Origin: Gilliamella sp. ESL0443
GTDB taxonomy: Bacteria > Pseudomonadota > Gammaproteobacteria > Enterobacterales > Orbaceae
Reading direction: 5' to 3'
Assembly: GCF_019469165.1 (NCBI RefSeq)
Contig: NZ_CP048263.1
Coordinates: forward strand, 1,302,001 to 1,366,000
Length of the DNA: 64,000 nt
The position numbers and the translations under genes were made by a program. Shown here piece after piece: positions 48,173 through 57,778 of the stretch; the first letter of the stretch is position 1, and the number at the start of each line of letters is the position of its first letter. The notes beneath the pieces were generated by a model that was not told the DNA's origin, searched no databases, and saw nothing but the letters and a program-made list of their open reading frames with translations.

Positions 48173-51052
48173 TTATTTTAACAATTCGTCTTGTAACGAT
48201 GATGCATTTTTGAACTCAGTATAATCGGTAATCGCTTCAGGTTGTTTTTTACCATCCTCTGGTTGACCTAATACTTGCGATGCTATTACCAAACCTTTTT
48301 GTTCAATAACTGCACTTTTATAAAATTCAATTAAATCCTCTTTAGTGAGTTTTTTAAGTAACTCTATTTTTTTATCACGCGAATCGAATTGGAAACGAGA
48401 TAAGCGATAGTCTGATCTCAAACGATCAAACTCTTCATCTAAAGATTGTGGTGGCATTGTCTGCTCTTCGATGATACTTCTTTTATACTCTTCAACATCA
48501 TCATTAGATAATGCTTCTAGTTTAGTTAACATTGTTGGATAAAACGCTTGGTAACGTTTTAATAAATAAGCCGGATCATATTGATTGCTTTGAACAGCAA
48601 AACCCAATCCTACTGATTCACTTATGTATGATGGAAAAACACCAACTAGATAACCTAATTGTTCATTGCTACGCAGTTGATCAAAAAACCAAGAATACAT
48701 AATGTTAGCTAAAGTATATCCAACTATTTGACTCTTAGTTGAATTATAATTTGTTGGAAAATAGGTCATTAACAGCGCATTATCTGTGCTTTTTGCTTGT
48801 TGGGTGATTCTAGCTGTAAAGGCAGTGTTAATTTTAATATCATCTAATGGCGTGAATTCAACATCGCGCTTTAAAGTCTTTTGAACGGCGTGATAAAGAT
48901 CTAATGAATCTTCATTTGAGATATTACCCAAACTAATCATATAAGGAACTGATTGAGTCATTAAGCTATCGCGATAAGCTTGAACATCACTTACGGTGAT
49001 ATTATTAGTAATTTGTCGCCTTTCACCTCGTTCATAATAGTGAGGCATTTTCGATAAAGCGAGAACTGGCTCTGACGCTAGACGTATACTTTCAAAATGG
49101 TCAGCCCCATCAAGTCGTTGAAGATACCACGATTTAGCTAATTGTAAATTTTGCTCATCAATGGTCACTTGTCGATAACTATTAAGAATAGCTAAAACCA
49201 TATCCGGTAAATGTTGATTAAAACCATTAGCGGTTACCATCAAACCATTATCAAGACCCGTTGATAATGATATTCCAGCATTACTTGCTTGAAATTGTAA
49301 TTGCGTCAAATCTCGACTCACGATGTAATCAAGCAACTCAAAAGCAACTGACGATTTTGCATCTTTAAACGCCTGATTATTGCGTAAAGAAACAGCAATT
49401 ACAGCCTTAGGATCGTTACTAAAGTGACGACTAACAAAATGGATATGATTACCCCGTTTACTAAATGTAGTAGGTTGAATCTGATCATTATTTTGTTTCA
49501 CAATATCAAAGTTATCAGGAATATACGGATTTAACTCAGGCAAACTAAAAGAAAACACTTTACCTAAATCGGTCCAAGTTGTTTTTAATTCATCAGTAAT
49601 ATTATCAACTTTATAAGGTGCATTAAGAAAATAGGCCGTTTTATCTGTAGTTTGATTTGGGGCAATTAACCACACACGAGCATTTTCTGGAGTAAAACTT
49701 TTGATTCGATTGATAACCGCATCTTTATTCAAATGTTCAGCAACATAATCAGAATCTAATACATTTTTAACTGGATAAAGAAGCATCTGATCAGATAACC
49801 ATTCTACATAAGACATATCACGGTTAACATCTTTATACTTAAAGGATAAAGCAAAGACCTTTTTTATCTCATCATAATACGCATCAGAAATACCTTGCTT
49901 CTCAATTAATTGTAAATAATTAAAAATCGCAGCAATAACCTTATCTTTCTGAGCTAAGCCTTCATCGGTTAAAATAACATTAATATTAAATGTGCCACTA
50001 TTACCATAATATTTACTATCACTAGTAGCTTGAATAGCTTCAACCAATCCCTGTTTTTGTAGCTGATCAGCTAAAGTATTTTTACTATTATTACTGATGA
50101 GATAAATAAGGTACTCATTGGTCTTATCAGAAAATTTGTCGATATCATTTTCAATCGGAAATTTTAACGACAACATTTTTCTAGGTTGGGCTGGTATCAT
50201 AGTAATTTCTTTACCAGTAAACTCCTGAGTAACAGCTTGTTGAGTAATTGGCGAAACAGTTATATTTTTATTAGGAATTTGACCATAAGTTGATTCAGCC
50301 AACGCCTCTAAATTTTTGATCGGTTGATTACTATAAATAACCCCAACCATAATATTAGCTGAATAATATTTATCATGAAAATTAACCAATGCATCTTGCA
50401 ATTTACTATTATCTTTATCACGTAAAGTTTCTAAATTCCCACCAGAAAATTGTGATGCCGGATGATCCGGATTAATCGTCTCAGCATCAACCTGCTGAAT
50501 TCGAAAACCATCACTAGAGCGGTATAACGTCATCTCAGCATTAACAGCATTACGTTCTTTATCAGCAAATTTAGGATCAAAAATTGGCTCAGCAATGGCA
50601 TCGGCTAAATAATCTAACGCCTTATCAATTACACTATTTTCAACTTCAAAGAAAAATGCGGTGCGATTACCGCTAGTTGTCGCATTGTAGTTACCAGCAT
50701 GTCGAGCCAAAAATTCTGTAAAACTTGATGGTTGTGGATATTTTTTCGAACCCATTAACACCATATGTTCTGTGTAATGGGCTAAGCCTTGTTGAAGGGC
50801 TGGATCATATAATGAACCAACAGGCAATGCGATAGAGCCGAGTGATTTGGTTGCCTTAGGATCGGAAACTAATAACACACGCATTTTATTATCAAGTTCA
50901 ATCACTTCATATTGACGATCATCTCGTTCGCTTTGGTGAACTTTATCTAATAAAACAGAATGATCATGCTTATTTTCAATAGCAAATGAATTGTTAAAAG
51001 AAAAAAGAGTTAATGCAGTAAAAAATAGTGTTCTTGTTTTCATATTATTCAT
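48173..51052 (-). CDS. ptrA: Protease III (pitrilysin), M16 zinc peptidase
   Basis: PtrA is a periplasmic zinc peptidase that cuts short polypeptides of the insulin type. From the ATG at 51052 (GGAAAG upstream) it has 959 residues (E. coli 962): a signal peptide (MNNMKTRTLFFTALTLFSFNNSFA), the inverted zinc motif HYTEH (His92, Glu95, His96) in GLAHYTEHMVLMGSKKYPQP, the distal Glu in AVNAEMTLYRSS, and the four M16 half-domains to the C-terminus. In E. coli ptrA lies between recB and recC; those genes are not here. Confidence 0.95.
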   Translation of the reverse strand: MNNMKTRTLFFTALTLFSFNNSFAIENKHDHSVLLDKVHQSERDDRQYEVIELDNKMRVLLVSDPKATKSLGSIALPVGSLYDPALQQGLAHYTEHMVLMGSKKYPQPSSFTEFLARHAGNYNATTSGNRTAFFFEVENSVIDKALDYLADAIAEPIFDPKFADKERNAVNAEMTLYRSSDGFRIQQVDAETINPDHPASQFSGGNLETLRDKDNSKLQDALVNFHDKYYSANIMVGVIYSNQPIKNLEALAESTYGQIPNKNITVSPITQQAVTQEFTGKEITMIPAQPRKMLSLKFPIENDIDKFSDKTNEYLIYLISNNSKNTLADQLQKQGLVEAIQATSDSKYYGNSGTFNINVILTDEGLAQKDKVIAAIFNYLQLIEKQGISDAYYDEIKKVFALSFKYKDVNRDMSYVEWLSDQMLLYPVKNVLDSDYVAEHLNKDAVINRIKSFTPENARVWLIAPNQTTDKTAYFLNAPYKVDNITDELKTTWTDLGKVFSFSLPELNPYIPDNFDIVKQNNDQIQPTTFSKRGNHIHFVSRHFSNDPKAVIAVSLRNNQAFKDAKSSVAFELLDYIVSRDLTQLQFQASNAGISLSTGLDNGLMVTANGFNQHLPDMVLAILNSYRQVTIDEQNLQLAKSWYLQRLDGADHFESIRLASEPVLALSKMPHYYERGERRQITNNITVSDVQAYRDSLMTQSVPYMISLGNISNEDSLDLYHAVQKTLKRDVEFTPLDDIKINTAFTARITQQAKSTDNALLMTYFPTNYNSTKSQIVGYTLANIMYSWFFDQLRSNEQLGYLVGVFPSYISESVGLGFAVQSNQYDPAYLLKRYQAFYPTMLTKLEALSNDDVEEYKRSIIEEQTMPPQSLDEEFDRLRSDYRLSRFQFDSRDKKIELLKKLTKEDLIEFYKSAVIEQKGLVIASQVLGQPEDGKKQPEAITDYTEFKNASSLQDELLK

Positions 51053-51201
51053 AGAATTCTTTCCAAATAAGCGTTCATTATATTCCGAATTAATAAATAA
51101 AACGATTAAAAACCAACAATAAAAGGACATATGTCAAATTTCAAAAAACATACTTAATTTTTATATGTATTTTATTATCTGTTTCATATATAATTCGGCC
51201 C

Positions 51202-51285
51202 AATACGTTTATCGTATTAATCTAGTAAAAATACGTTAGACGCTACTCAGTCCCAAACTTTCCCAAATTTGTCGATTTTATCGAC
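51202..51285 (+). promoter_or_regulatory. Paired hairpins in the leader of the polysaccharide operon
   Basis: Two perfect inverted repeats lie upstream of the operon: AATACG-TTTAT-CGTATT (51202-51218) and GTCGA-TTTTA-TCGAC (51271-51285). Both have 5-nt AT loops and neither is followed by a T-run, so they could be protein-binding sites or leader RNA helices. Confidence 0.4.
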
Positions 51286-51346
51286 GCATAAAGATACACA
51301 TTAGTTTTTGATATTTAGAAATAATTTAATGGATTAAGGTAATTAT

Positions 51347-52537
51347 ATGTACTATAAGTTTGTCTTAATTGTCAGTATTTTGTTTTGCAGTTATCAAACA
51401 GTAGCAACCACAAATAGAGATAATGATGCAATAAAAGCAGATCAATTATTAAAAGAAAGTATTGATGCGAAAAAAACACAAAATTTTGAATTAGCAATAT
51501 CAAAATTAATAAAAGCGAATCAACTACAGCCAAATAATTCCGATATTCTTGTCCAACTAGGTTTCAATTATTACGCACTAACTCAGTTAGAACAAGCAAA
51601 AAAATCGTTTGAATCCGCACTTGATATCGCCCCCAATTACGTAGATGCGCAATATGGTTTAGTTAGTGTTGTTTTAGCAAAAGATCCTAACCATCCCGAA
51701 AAAGCCAAATTGTTACTTGATAAGTACTTAAATCTAACACCTAATGACGAACAATTACTGTCCCTACAGGCAAACATTGATAACATAAAAAAAAATACAC
51801 ATTACTGGAATATTGTTCTATCTGGCACACATGGTCGATTATCTAAATCTTTGCCGAATTGGAATGAAGTGGATTTAGCACTATCTTATCGGCTATCACA
51901 ACAAAATACCCTAACCGGCCATTTTACCCAAGCAAACCGTTTTCATAGCAACGACCAAAAAATAGGCCTCACTTATTGGCATACATTCAACAATAAAGCG
52001 TATGGTTATCTATCAGGTTCTGTCGCCACATCTAAAAAATTTTACGCAACATATACAATAACAACCGGTGGGGATTATCAATTATTTTCCCCGTATAATG
52101 ATCAAATAAATTCATTCCATATCACCCTCGATGCAAAGTTGGACCACTATAACGATGGCAACATTAAAACTATTTCACCGGGTATTGAACAATTTTTCTT
52201 TAATGATCGTTTATCCATAGCAGGTAAATGGTTCAACACATTTGATCAAGACAACCATCATATGAGTGGTTATTTATTTAAAACCACCATATCACCTACA
52301 GAAGAATTACATCTATTTGCAGGATATGCAAATAGTCAAGAAACATCCGACCGTTCGATAAAATTTAATCGTTCATTAATTAAAGTCAAATCTCATTTTA
52401 TTGGATTGTCATATGACATATCTAATTCAATAACTGGGTTTGTAAACTATAATAATGAAGAAAGAGTTCAAACCAACCACAGCCGTAAGTTATATACTAA
52501 AAAAACACTAGGATGTGGAATAAAATGGACATTCTAA
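51347..52537 (+). CDS. TPR plus YaiO-like outer-membrane beta-barrel protein
   Basis: The 396-residue protein has a signal peptide (MYYKFVLIVSILFCSYQTVA), three TPR-like helical repeats (about 28-135: AISKLIKANQLQPNNSDILVQLGFNYYALTQLEQAKKSFESALDIAPNYVDA), and a beta-rich C-terminal region (about 150-396) of amphipathic strands ending in GCGIKWTF with a terminal Phe. This is the layout of YaiO-type proteins, and in miniature of PgaA, where periplasmic TPRs feed a polymer to an outer-membrane pore. AAGG precedes the ATG. It is the first gene of four and overlaps the next by 13-25 bp. The proposed role is export of the polymer made by the GT2 gene, an inference. Confidence 0.8.
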   Translation: MYYKFVLIVSILFCSYQTVATTNRDNDAIKADQLLKESIDAKKTQNFELAISKLIKANQLQPNNSDILVQLGFNYYALTQLEQAKKSFESALDIAPNYVDAQYGLVSVVLAKDPNHPEKAKLLLDKYLNLTPNDEQLLSLQANIDNIKKNTHYWNIVLSGTHGRLSKSLPNWNEVDLALSYRLSQQNTLTGHFTQANRFHSNDQKIGLTYWHTFNNKAYGYLSGSVATSKKFYATYTITTGGDYQLFSPYNDQINSFHITLDAKLDHYNDGNIKTISPGIEQFFFNDRLSIAGKWFNTFDQDNHHMSGYLFKTTISPTEELHLFAGYANSQETSDRSIKFNRSLIKVKSHFIGLSYDISNSITGFVNYNNEERVQTNHSRKLYTKKTLGCGIKWTF

Positions 52538-53409
52538 CTCGATACCTAAATTTATATAATGCCTGTTTCATTTTTATTAGCTTTATTGTATTGATAGTAA
52601 CCATTGCAATTTACATCAAACGTGAAATTCAATTTAGAAGACACAAGAAATTAAAATTGCAATTGCTAAAAATTTACAAAAAAGCATTGAAAACTGGTGA
52701 TGAATCTTATTTTAAGCAAGAGATAACAAAAAAATTATCGCTAAATTGCGTAGCAATAATTGCTGCCTATTTTTTCGAGAAGCATCGCGAAAAACATATT
52801 TTAACTTATTTTGATCTGGAACCATTCCAAAATAAACTTAGGTTACTATTAAAAAAAGGCACAATAAAACAGAAAATTGATGCAGCTAACATGTTAGCAT
52901 ATTATCCTTGCGAAAAAACGAATCAAGCGTTAATTCAGGCTTGTAACAGTTCTCGCCAAGAAGTCGCCATTGCTGCAGCATTGAGTCTAGTTAAAAACGC
53001 TTCAGGTATTTCGATAATTCAGATAATTATTACGCTATTTAACAAGATACCGCAAAAAGGCGTATTTTGCTTTTTTAGGCTTTTACCTTCTAATAAATTT
53101 TTAGAGCTTGAATCGCTAATCAATTGTGAAGATTTTAGCAATCACCAATTTTTTACTATCTTAAAAAAAATTTCTAAGAACTACATTACCCCCTATCTTA
53201 TTCTTGCAAAAGAAGATGAGCGTACTTATATGCAAACTTTTTTTGAAAACTTACTGGAACTACAAACAACACCACAAGGGATTATACACAGTTGTTATCT
53301 TCTTAATTTCATTAATGAAGAATGTTACATAAAGAAATCATTAAGCATTGAAAAACTAATAACAGAACATTTTGATTTAAAAAGCAAACTATTTATCGAT
53401 AAAAATTAA
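52525..53409 (+). CDS. Membrane-anchored HEAT-repeat-like protein
   Basis: I do not recognise a named family beyond HEAT-like. The 294-residue protein has one N-terminal membrane helix (FIFISFIVLIVTIAIYI), a basic juxtamembrane stretch (KREIQFRRHKKLKLQLLKIYKK) and a helical body with repeats resembling HEAT units (KIDAANMLAYYPCEKTNQALIQACNSSRQEVAIAAALSLVKN). The basic patch after the helix suggests a cytoplasmic body. The ATG at 52525 is used; an earlier ATG at 52513 is possible. It starts inside the end of the barrel gene, so translation is coupled. It could be a scaffold for the glycosyltransferase. Confidence 0.75.
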   Translation: MDILTRYLNLYNACFIFISFIVLIVTIAIYIKREIQFRRHKKLKLQLLKIYKKALKTGDESYFKQEITKKLSLNCVAIIAAYFFEKHREKHILTYFDLEPFQNKLRLLLKKGTIKQKIDAANMLAYYPCEKTNQALIQACNSSRQEVAIAAALSLVKNASGISIIQIIITLFNKIPQKGVFCFFRLLPSNKFLELESLINCEDFSNHQFFTILKKISKNYITPYLILAKEDERTYMQTFFENLLELQTTPQGIIHSCYLLNFINEECYIKKSLSIEKLITEHFDLKSKLFIDKN

Positions 53410-53442
53410 ATAATTCTTAAAGCAAGAGATGTGGGTAAAACA

Positions 53443-54858
53443 ATGAGTGATTATATAAACAACATAATGATGTTTGGTGTTAAATTCTTAGTTATAACGA
53501 TAATGCTAATTGGATTAGTGCAAATATTCATCTATTTTGTGCAGCTACTAGTAACAATTTATGTGTTACTCAAAAATCCGAACAAAGAGAGAAAGATCCA
53601 GACCGAAAATGATGGTATTTCACATCCAATTACAATCATTTTACCAGCTTATAATGAAAGTGTAACTATAATTGATAGTATCGAATCAACATTAGCGACT
53701 CATTACCCTAATGTTGAAATGATAGTTGTAAATGATGGCTCAACAGACAACACTTTTTCAAAAGTGAAAGAATACTTTGATTTACAACCTATTGCGCATC
53801 ACTTAAATGAACGTAATCAACTCTCTCATGCTAAAATAAGAGATGTTTATGTATCAAAAAAAGATAGCCGGCTTAGAGTTATAGATAAAGAAAATGGTGG
53901 CAAAGCAGACGCGCATAATGCAGCAATTAATTTAAGTAATTCCCCAATTATCTGTCTTATAGATGCTGATTCAATTTTAGCACCTGACGCCATTAACAAA
54001 GCTGTAGTCCCTCTAATTGACGACCCAAAAACAGTTGCAGTAGGTGGAGCTGTGCGAGTTGCTAATAGTTGTTCTATTAGAAATGGAATAATATCTAAAA
54101 TCAATTTATCTAAAAGATTCATCGTACAAATTCAAATTCTTGAATATATGAGAGTATTTCTCTTGGCAAAAATTGCTTGGAATCATTTTAATACTTTACC
54201 GATAATTTCAGGTGCATTTGGTTTATTTAGACGAGATTTTGCAATAAAGGTCGGTGGTTTTTGTGTCGGTTCTGTTGGCGAAGACTATGATATTACTCTA
54301 AAATTGCACAAATATATTTATGACTCTAATGTTGATTACAAAATTGATTATGTACCAACCGCCATATGTTGGACCCAAGTGCCTGAAAAATGGAAGGTAT
54401 TAAAAAACCAACGTATACGATGGCATATTGGCGCACTACAAACTTTTATAAATTTTAAGTCGTTAACGTTTAAACTAAAATATAAAAAGTTAAGCCTTAT
54501 GCTATTACCTTTTTCAATATTAACCGATATTTTAGGTCCAATTGCTGAACTGCTAGGGTACTTTTTAATACCGCTTATTTGGTCTCTTGACATGATAGAT
54601 AGCAACGTAATGTTATCTTATTTTTTAATTGTTTTTGGATACAATAGCCTTATAAGTGCTTTTGCTATAGCGATTGATGGTGTGTTATTATCAGGATTAG
54701 ATAAAACTAGATATCTACTAAAACTATTTATTACTGCATTACTAGATAACTTTGGTTATCGACAGTTATACCTATATTGGAAGCTTAAAGGCTATGCTAG
54801 ATTAATAAAGGGCAATTTATCTTGGGGAAAAATGGAGAGGGTAAAATTTGACAAATAA
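53443..54858 (+). CDS. GT2 processive-type glycosyltransferase
   Basis: The 471-residue inner-membrane protein has N-terminal membrane helices (about 10-45), a GT-A domain and three or more C-terminal helices (about 345-440). Catalytic features are N97-D-G-S-T-D-N-T, D174-A-D176-S (nucleotide/metal), G-E280-D281-Y-D (catalytic base region) and Q323-R-I-R326-W327, the QxxRW of processive synthases such as BcsA, PgaC and hyaluronan synthase. No PilZ domain is attached. A GTG at 53431 is an alternative start. It probably makes and pushes out a beta-linked polymer; the sugar is not predictable. Confidence 0.88.
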   Translation: MSDYINNIMMFGVKFLVITIMLIGLVQIFIYFVQLLVTIYVLLKNPNKERKIQTENDGISHPITIILPAYNESVTIIDSIESTLATHYPNVEMIVVNDGSTDNTFSKVKEYFDLQPIAHHLNERNQLSHAKIRDVYVSKKDSRLRVIDKENGGKADAHNAAINLSNSPIICLIDADSILAPDAINKAVVPLIDDPKTVAVGGAVRVANSCSIRNGIISKINLSKRFIVQIQILEYMRVFLLAKIAWNHFNTLPIISGAFGLFRRDFAIKVGGFCVGSVGEDYDITLKLHKYIYDSNVDYKIDYVPTAICWTQVPEKWKVLKNQRIRWHIGALQTFINFKSLTFKLKYKKLSLMLLPFSILTDILGPIAELLGYFLIPLIWSLDMIDSNVMLSYFLIVFGYNSLISAFAIAIDGVLLSGLDKTRYLLKLFITALLDNFGYRQLYLYWKLKGYARLIKGNLSWGKMERVKFDK

Positions 54859-55960
54859 ACTTAAAATCATCTATTTATTATTTGTGATAAGTTTTATGAG
54901 TCCTGCAACAGTTGCTGAAAATTTAGCATTAAATATTAGCTCCATCAATTTAAAACATTGGTATTACTTAAGTACTCATGAAATCAAAAAAAGTGCTACC
55001 TTACTATTAAAGCTACTTGAAAAAAAAGATTTCATAAACACTAATTCAGTGCTTAAAAATGCCAATGTCTATTCAAATATTAATCAATTAAATGCGGATA
55101 AGATGAAGTCAAATTATACCTCTTTGCCCAATCAATATAGATCCGATATCAATATTTCGATGTGGAATTGGCATACTGAAAATTGGATTCATTCACCAAG
55201 TCAATTTCTGACTAAACTAAAACAAAAAGGTATTAATCAAGTTTATCTCCAATTGAATATTGTAAATGGGCATATTCAAAATCAAGATAAGCTATTTCAG
55301 CTACTTGATATCGCAGCTAAAAAGAAAATGAGCATTATTGCTGTTGAAGGAGCACCTGATATGATTACTGATTCAGGTTTAAAAAATGCCATTGAACGCA
55401 ATAAAGTCATTAAAAAGTTATGCCAAATACACAATCCTTGTCTTGCGGGAATTCAATATGATATTGAACCATACTTATTGGCTGAATATGCACAAAATAA
55501 AAGCCACATTTGGCAAAGATGGAATAATGCAATAAAAACATTAAGCGAAACTTGGCATGATAAAATTGAAATAGTCTTGCCATTTTGGTTACTTGATATA
55601 GAAGACGGAAAAAATATAGTCGAAAAGACACTACCATATAGCTCAAAATTAATTATTATGGCTTATCGCACAAAGTTAGCACAAATTTATACGATTAGTT
55701 CTCAATGGCTAACTTGGGGAGAGCTCAACAATAAAAAAATTGTTATCGCTCTTGAAAGCAGCATTATTGAAGATGAAACATCAGAAAATTACAATCAATA
55801 TCCACAAAGTGACGAATCACAAACCACAAGCTTAAATCAATCTATTAGCTTTATGGGGGAAGAAAAAAAATTATTTAGCACGATTAACCAGCTATCAACC
55901 TATTTTTCTCAATGGTCATCATTTGAACGATTTGCTTTGAATGGTTTGGAAAGTAAATAA
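54848..55960 (+). CDS. Secreted TIM-barrel protein, GH18-like
   Basis: The 370-residue protein has a signal peptide (MTNKLKIIYLLFVISFMSPATVA) and, from about residue 95, alternating beta/alpha elements: DINISMWNW, GINQVYLQLNI, MSIIAVEGAPD, LAGIQYDIEPYLL, IEIVLPFWLL, KLIIMAYRTKL and KIVIALESS. Asp205-Ile-Glu207 at the end of strand 4 and Met271-Ala-Tyr273 at strand 6 are where GH18 chitinase-like enzymes have DxE and MxY. The start is TTG at 54848 behind GGAGAGGG, overlapping the glycosyltransferase stop by 11 bp. It may trim or bind the polymer in the periplasm, the place PgaB holds in Pga systems. Activity is an inference. Confidence 0.7.
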   Translation: MTNKLKIIYLLFVISFMSPATVAENLALNISSINLKHWYYLSTHEIKKSATLLLKLLEKKDFINTNSVLKNANVYSNINQLNADKMKSNYTSLPNQYRSDINISMWNWHTENWIHSPSQFLTKLKQKGINQVYLQLNIVNGHIQNQDKLFQLLDIAAKKKMSIIAVEGAPDMITDSGLKNAIERNKVIKKLCQIHNPCLAGIQYDIEPYLLAEYAQNKSHIWQRWNNAIKTLSETWHDKIEIVLPFWLLDIEDGKNIVEKTLPYSSKLIIMAYRTKLAQIYTISSQWLTWGELNNKKIVIALESSIIEDETSENYNQYPQSDESQTTSLNQSISFMGEEKKLFSTINQLSTYFSQWSSFERFALNGLESK

Positions 55961-55979
55961 AAGAGACAGCGTCTCTTTT
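55959..55979. terminator. Bidirectional terminator
   Basis: AAAAGAGAC-AGC-GTCTCTTTT is a perfect 9-bp stem with A and T flanks between the convergent secreted protein gene and prfC. Confidence 0.88.
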
Positions 55980-55992
55980 ATTACATAGCATA

Positions 55993-57585
55993 TTAATGTT
56001 CGCGAGTTTTTCTGAACTCAACATCCGGATAACGTTCTTGGGTTAAATTTAGATTAACCATACTTGGTGCAATATAAGAAAGATTATCACCACCATCTAA
56101 AGCCAAATTCTGTTCACATTTGCGTTTAAAGTCTTCAAGTTTCTTAGCATCGCTACACTCAACCCAACGCGCAGTGGTGACGTTAACTGGCTCATAAATT
56201 GCTTCAACGTTATATTCAGATTTCAAACGGGCAACCACCACATCAAACTGTAACACCCCAACTGCCCCAACAATTAAATCATTATTAGCAATTGGTCGGA
56301 ATACTTGAACAGCCCCTTCTTCTGAAAGCTGAACTAAACCTTTTAACAATTGTTTTTGTTTAAGTGGATCTTTTAAACGAATTCGACGGAATAATTCCGG
56401 TGCAAAGTTAGGAATACCAGTAAATTTAAGATCTTCACCTTGGGTAAACGTATCACCAATTTGAATCGTACCGTGATTATGCAAACCAATAATATCACCA
56501 GCATAAGCTTGCTCAACATGATCACGATCGCCTGCCATAAAGGTTAATGCATCAGAAATATTAACATCTTTAGCAATACGAACATGGCGTAACTTCATAC
56601 CTTTTTCATATTTACCTGAAACAATGCGCATAAATGCAACACGGTCTCGGTGTTTAGGATCCATATTTGCTTGGATCTTAAATACAAAACCGGTAAATTT
56701 TTCTTCGCTTGCTTCAACTTCTCGTTTATCTGTTTGCCGAGGTTGTGGTGCTGGCGCCCAAGCAGTTAGACCATCAAGCATATGATCTACACCAAAATTA
56801 CCCAACGCAGTACCAAAAAACACAGGCGTTAAATCACCAGACAAAAATGCATCTAAATCAAACTCATTTGATGCACCTTGCACTAATTCTAATTCATCGC
56901 GAAGTTGTTGGGCCAAATCATCACCAATGGTGCTATCAAGTTCAGGATTATCTAATCCTTTAATGATTCTAACTTCTTGAATGGTATGACCTTTACCGGT
57001 TTGATAAAGATAAGTTTCATTTTTAGCTAAATGATAGACCCCTTTAAATAACTTACCACAACCAATTGGCCAAGTAATTGGGGCGCACATAATATTAAGC
57101 TCGTTTTCAACTTCATCTAACAACTCCATCGGATCACGAATATCACGGTCGAGCTTATTCATAAAAGTTAAAATAGGTGTGTTTCGTAAACGTGTAACTT
57201 CCATTAATTTACGCGTTCTGTCTTCGACACCTTTTGCTGCATCAATCACCATCAAACAACTATCAACTGCGGTTAAAGTTCGATAAGTGTCTTCCGAAAA
57301 ATCCTCATGCCCGGGGGTATCAAGCAAGTTTACCAAACAGTCATTATAAGGAAATTGCATAACGGAGGTCGTAATTGAAATACCACGCTGTTTTTCCATC
57401 TCCATCCAGTCTGACTTAGCGTGCTGCGCATTAGCACCACGCCCTTTTACGGTTCCCGCAGTTTGAATGGCTTGTCCAAAAAGCAAAACTTTTTCGGTAA
57501 TGGTTGTTTTACCAGCATCGGGGTGAGAGATAATTGCAAAAGTACGACGAGCATTCACTTCGTCTAAATAAGCTTGTTCTGTCAT
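55993..57585 (-). CDS. prfC: Peptide chain release factor 3
   Basis: RF3 is a GTPase that removes RF1/RF2 from the ribosome after termination. The 530-residue protein (E. coli 529) has the G1 motif [10 protein letters not shown]3 DTPGHEDF, G4 MNKLD, and the [13 protein letters not shown] switch region, followed by EF-G-like domains 2 and 3. The order and length are standard. Confidence 0.98.
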   Translation of the reverse strand: MTEQAYLDEVNARRTFAIISHPDAGKTTITEKVLLFGQAIQTAGTVKGRGANAQHAKSDWMEMEKQRGISITTSVMQFPYNDCLVNLLDTPGHEDFSEDTYRTLTAVDSCLMVIDAAKGVEDRTRKLMEVTRLRNTPILTFMNKLDRDIRDPMELLDEVENELNIMCAPITWPIGCGKLFKGVYHLAKNETYLYQTGKGHTIQEVRIIKGLDNPELDSTIGDDLAQQLRDELELVQGASNEFDLDAFLSGDLTPVFFGTALGNFGVDHMLDGLTAWAPAPQPRQTDKREVEASEEKFTGFVFKIQANMDPKHRDRVAFMRIVSGKYEKGMKLRHVRIAKDVNISDALTFMAGDRDHVEQAYAGDIIGLHNHGTIQIGDTFTQGEDLKFTGIPNFAPELFRRIRLKDPLKQKQLLKGLVQLSEEGAVQVFRPIANNDLIVGAVGVLQFDVVVARLKSEYNVEAIYEPVNVTTARWVECSDAKKLEDFKRKCEQNLALDGGDNLSYIAPSMVNLNLTQERYPDVEFRKTREH

Positions 57586-57778
57586 AAAATTAATTAATTT
57601 AGCTAAGCAAAAAAATGATGCGGTATTCTAGCAGGTCTCTATCTATATTGCCATTGATGAACGCTATTTTGCTATTTGCCTGATATCTATGCATAATAGA
57701 GCAAATAAAATCGATGATGATATAATTAATCAATTATAACTGTGTCTACGCTAAATATTTCTCAATAACTAAATAGAT

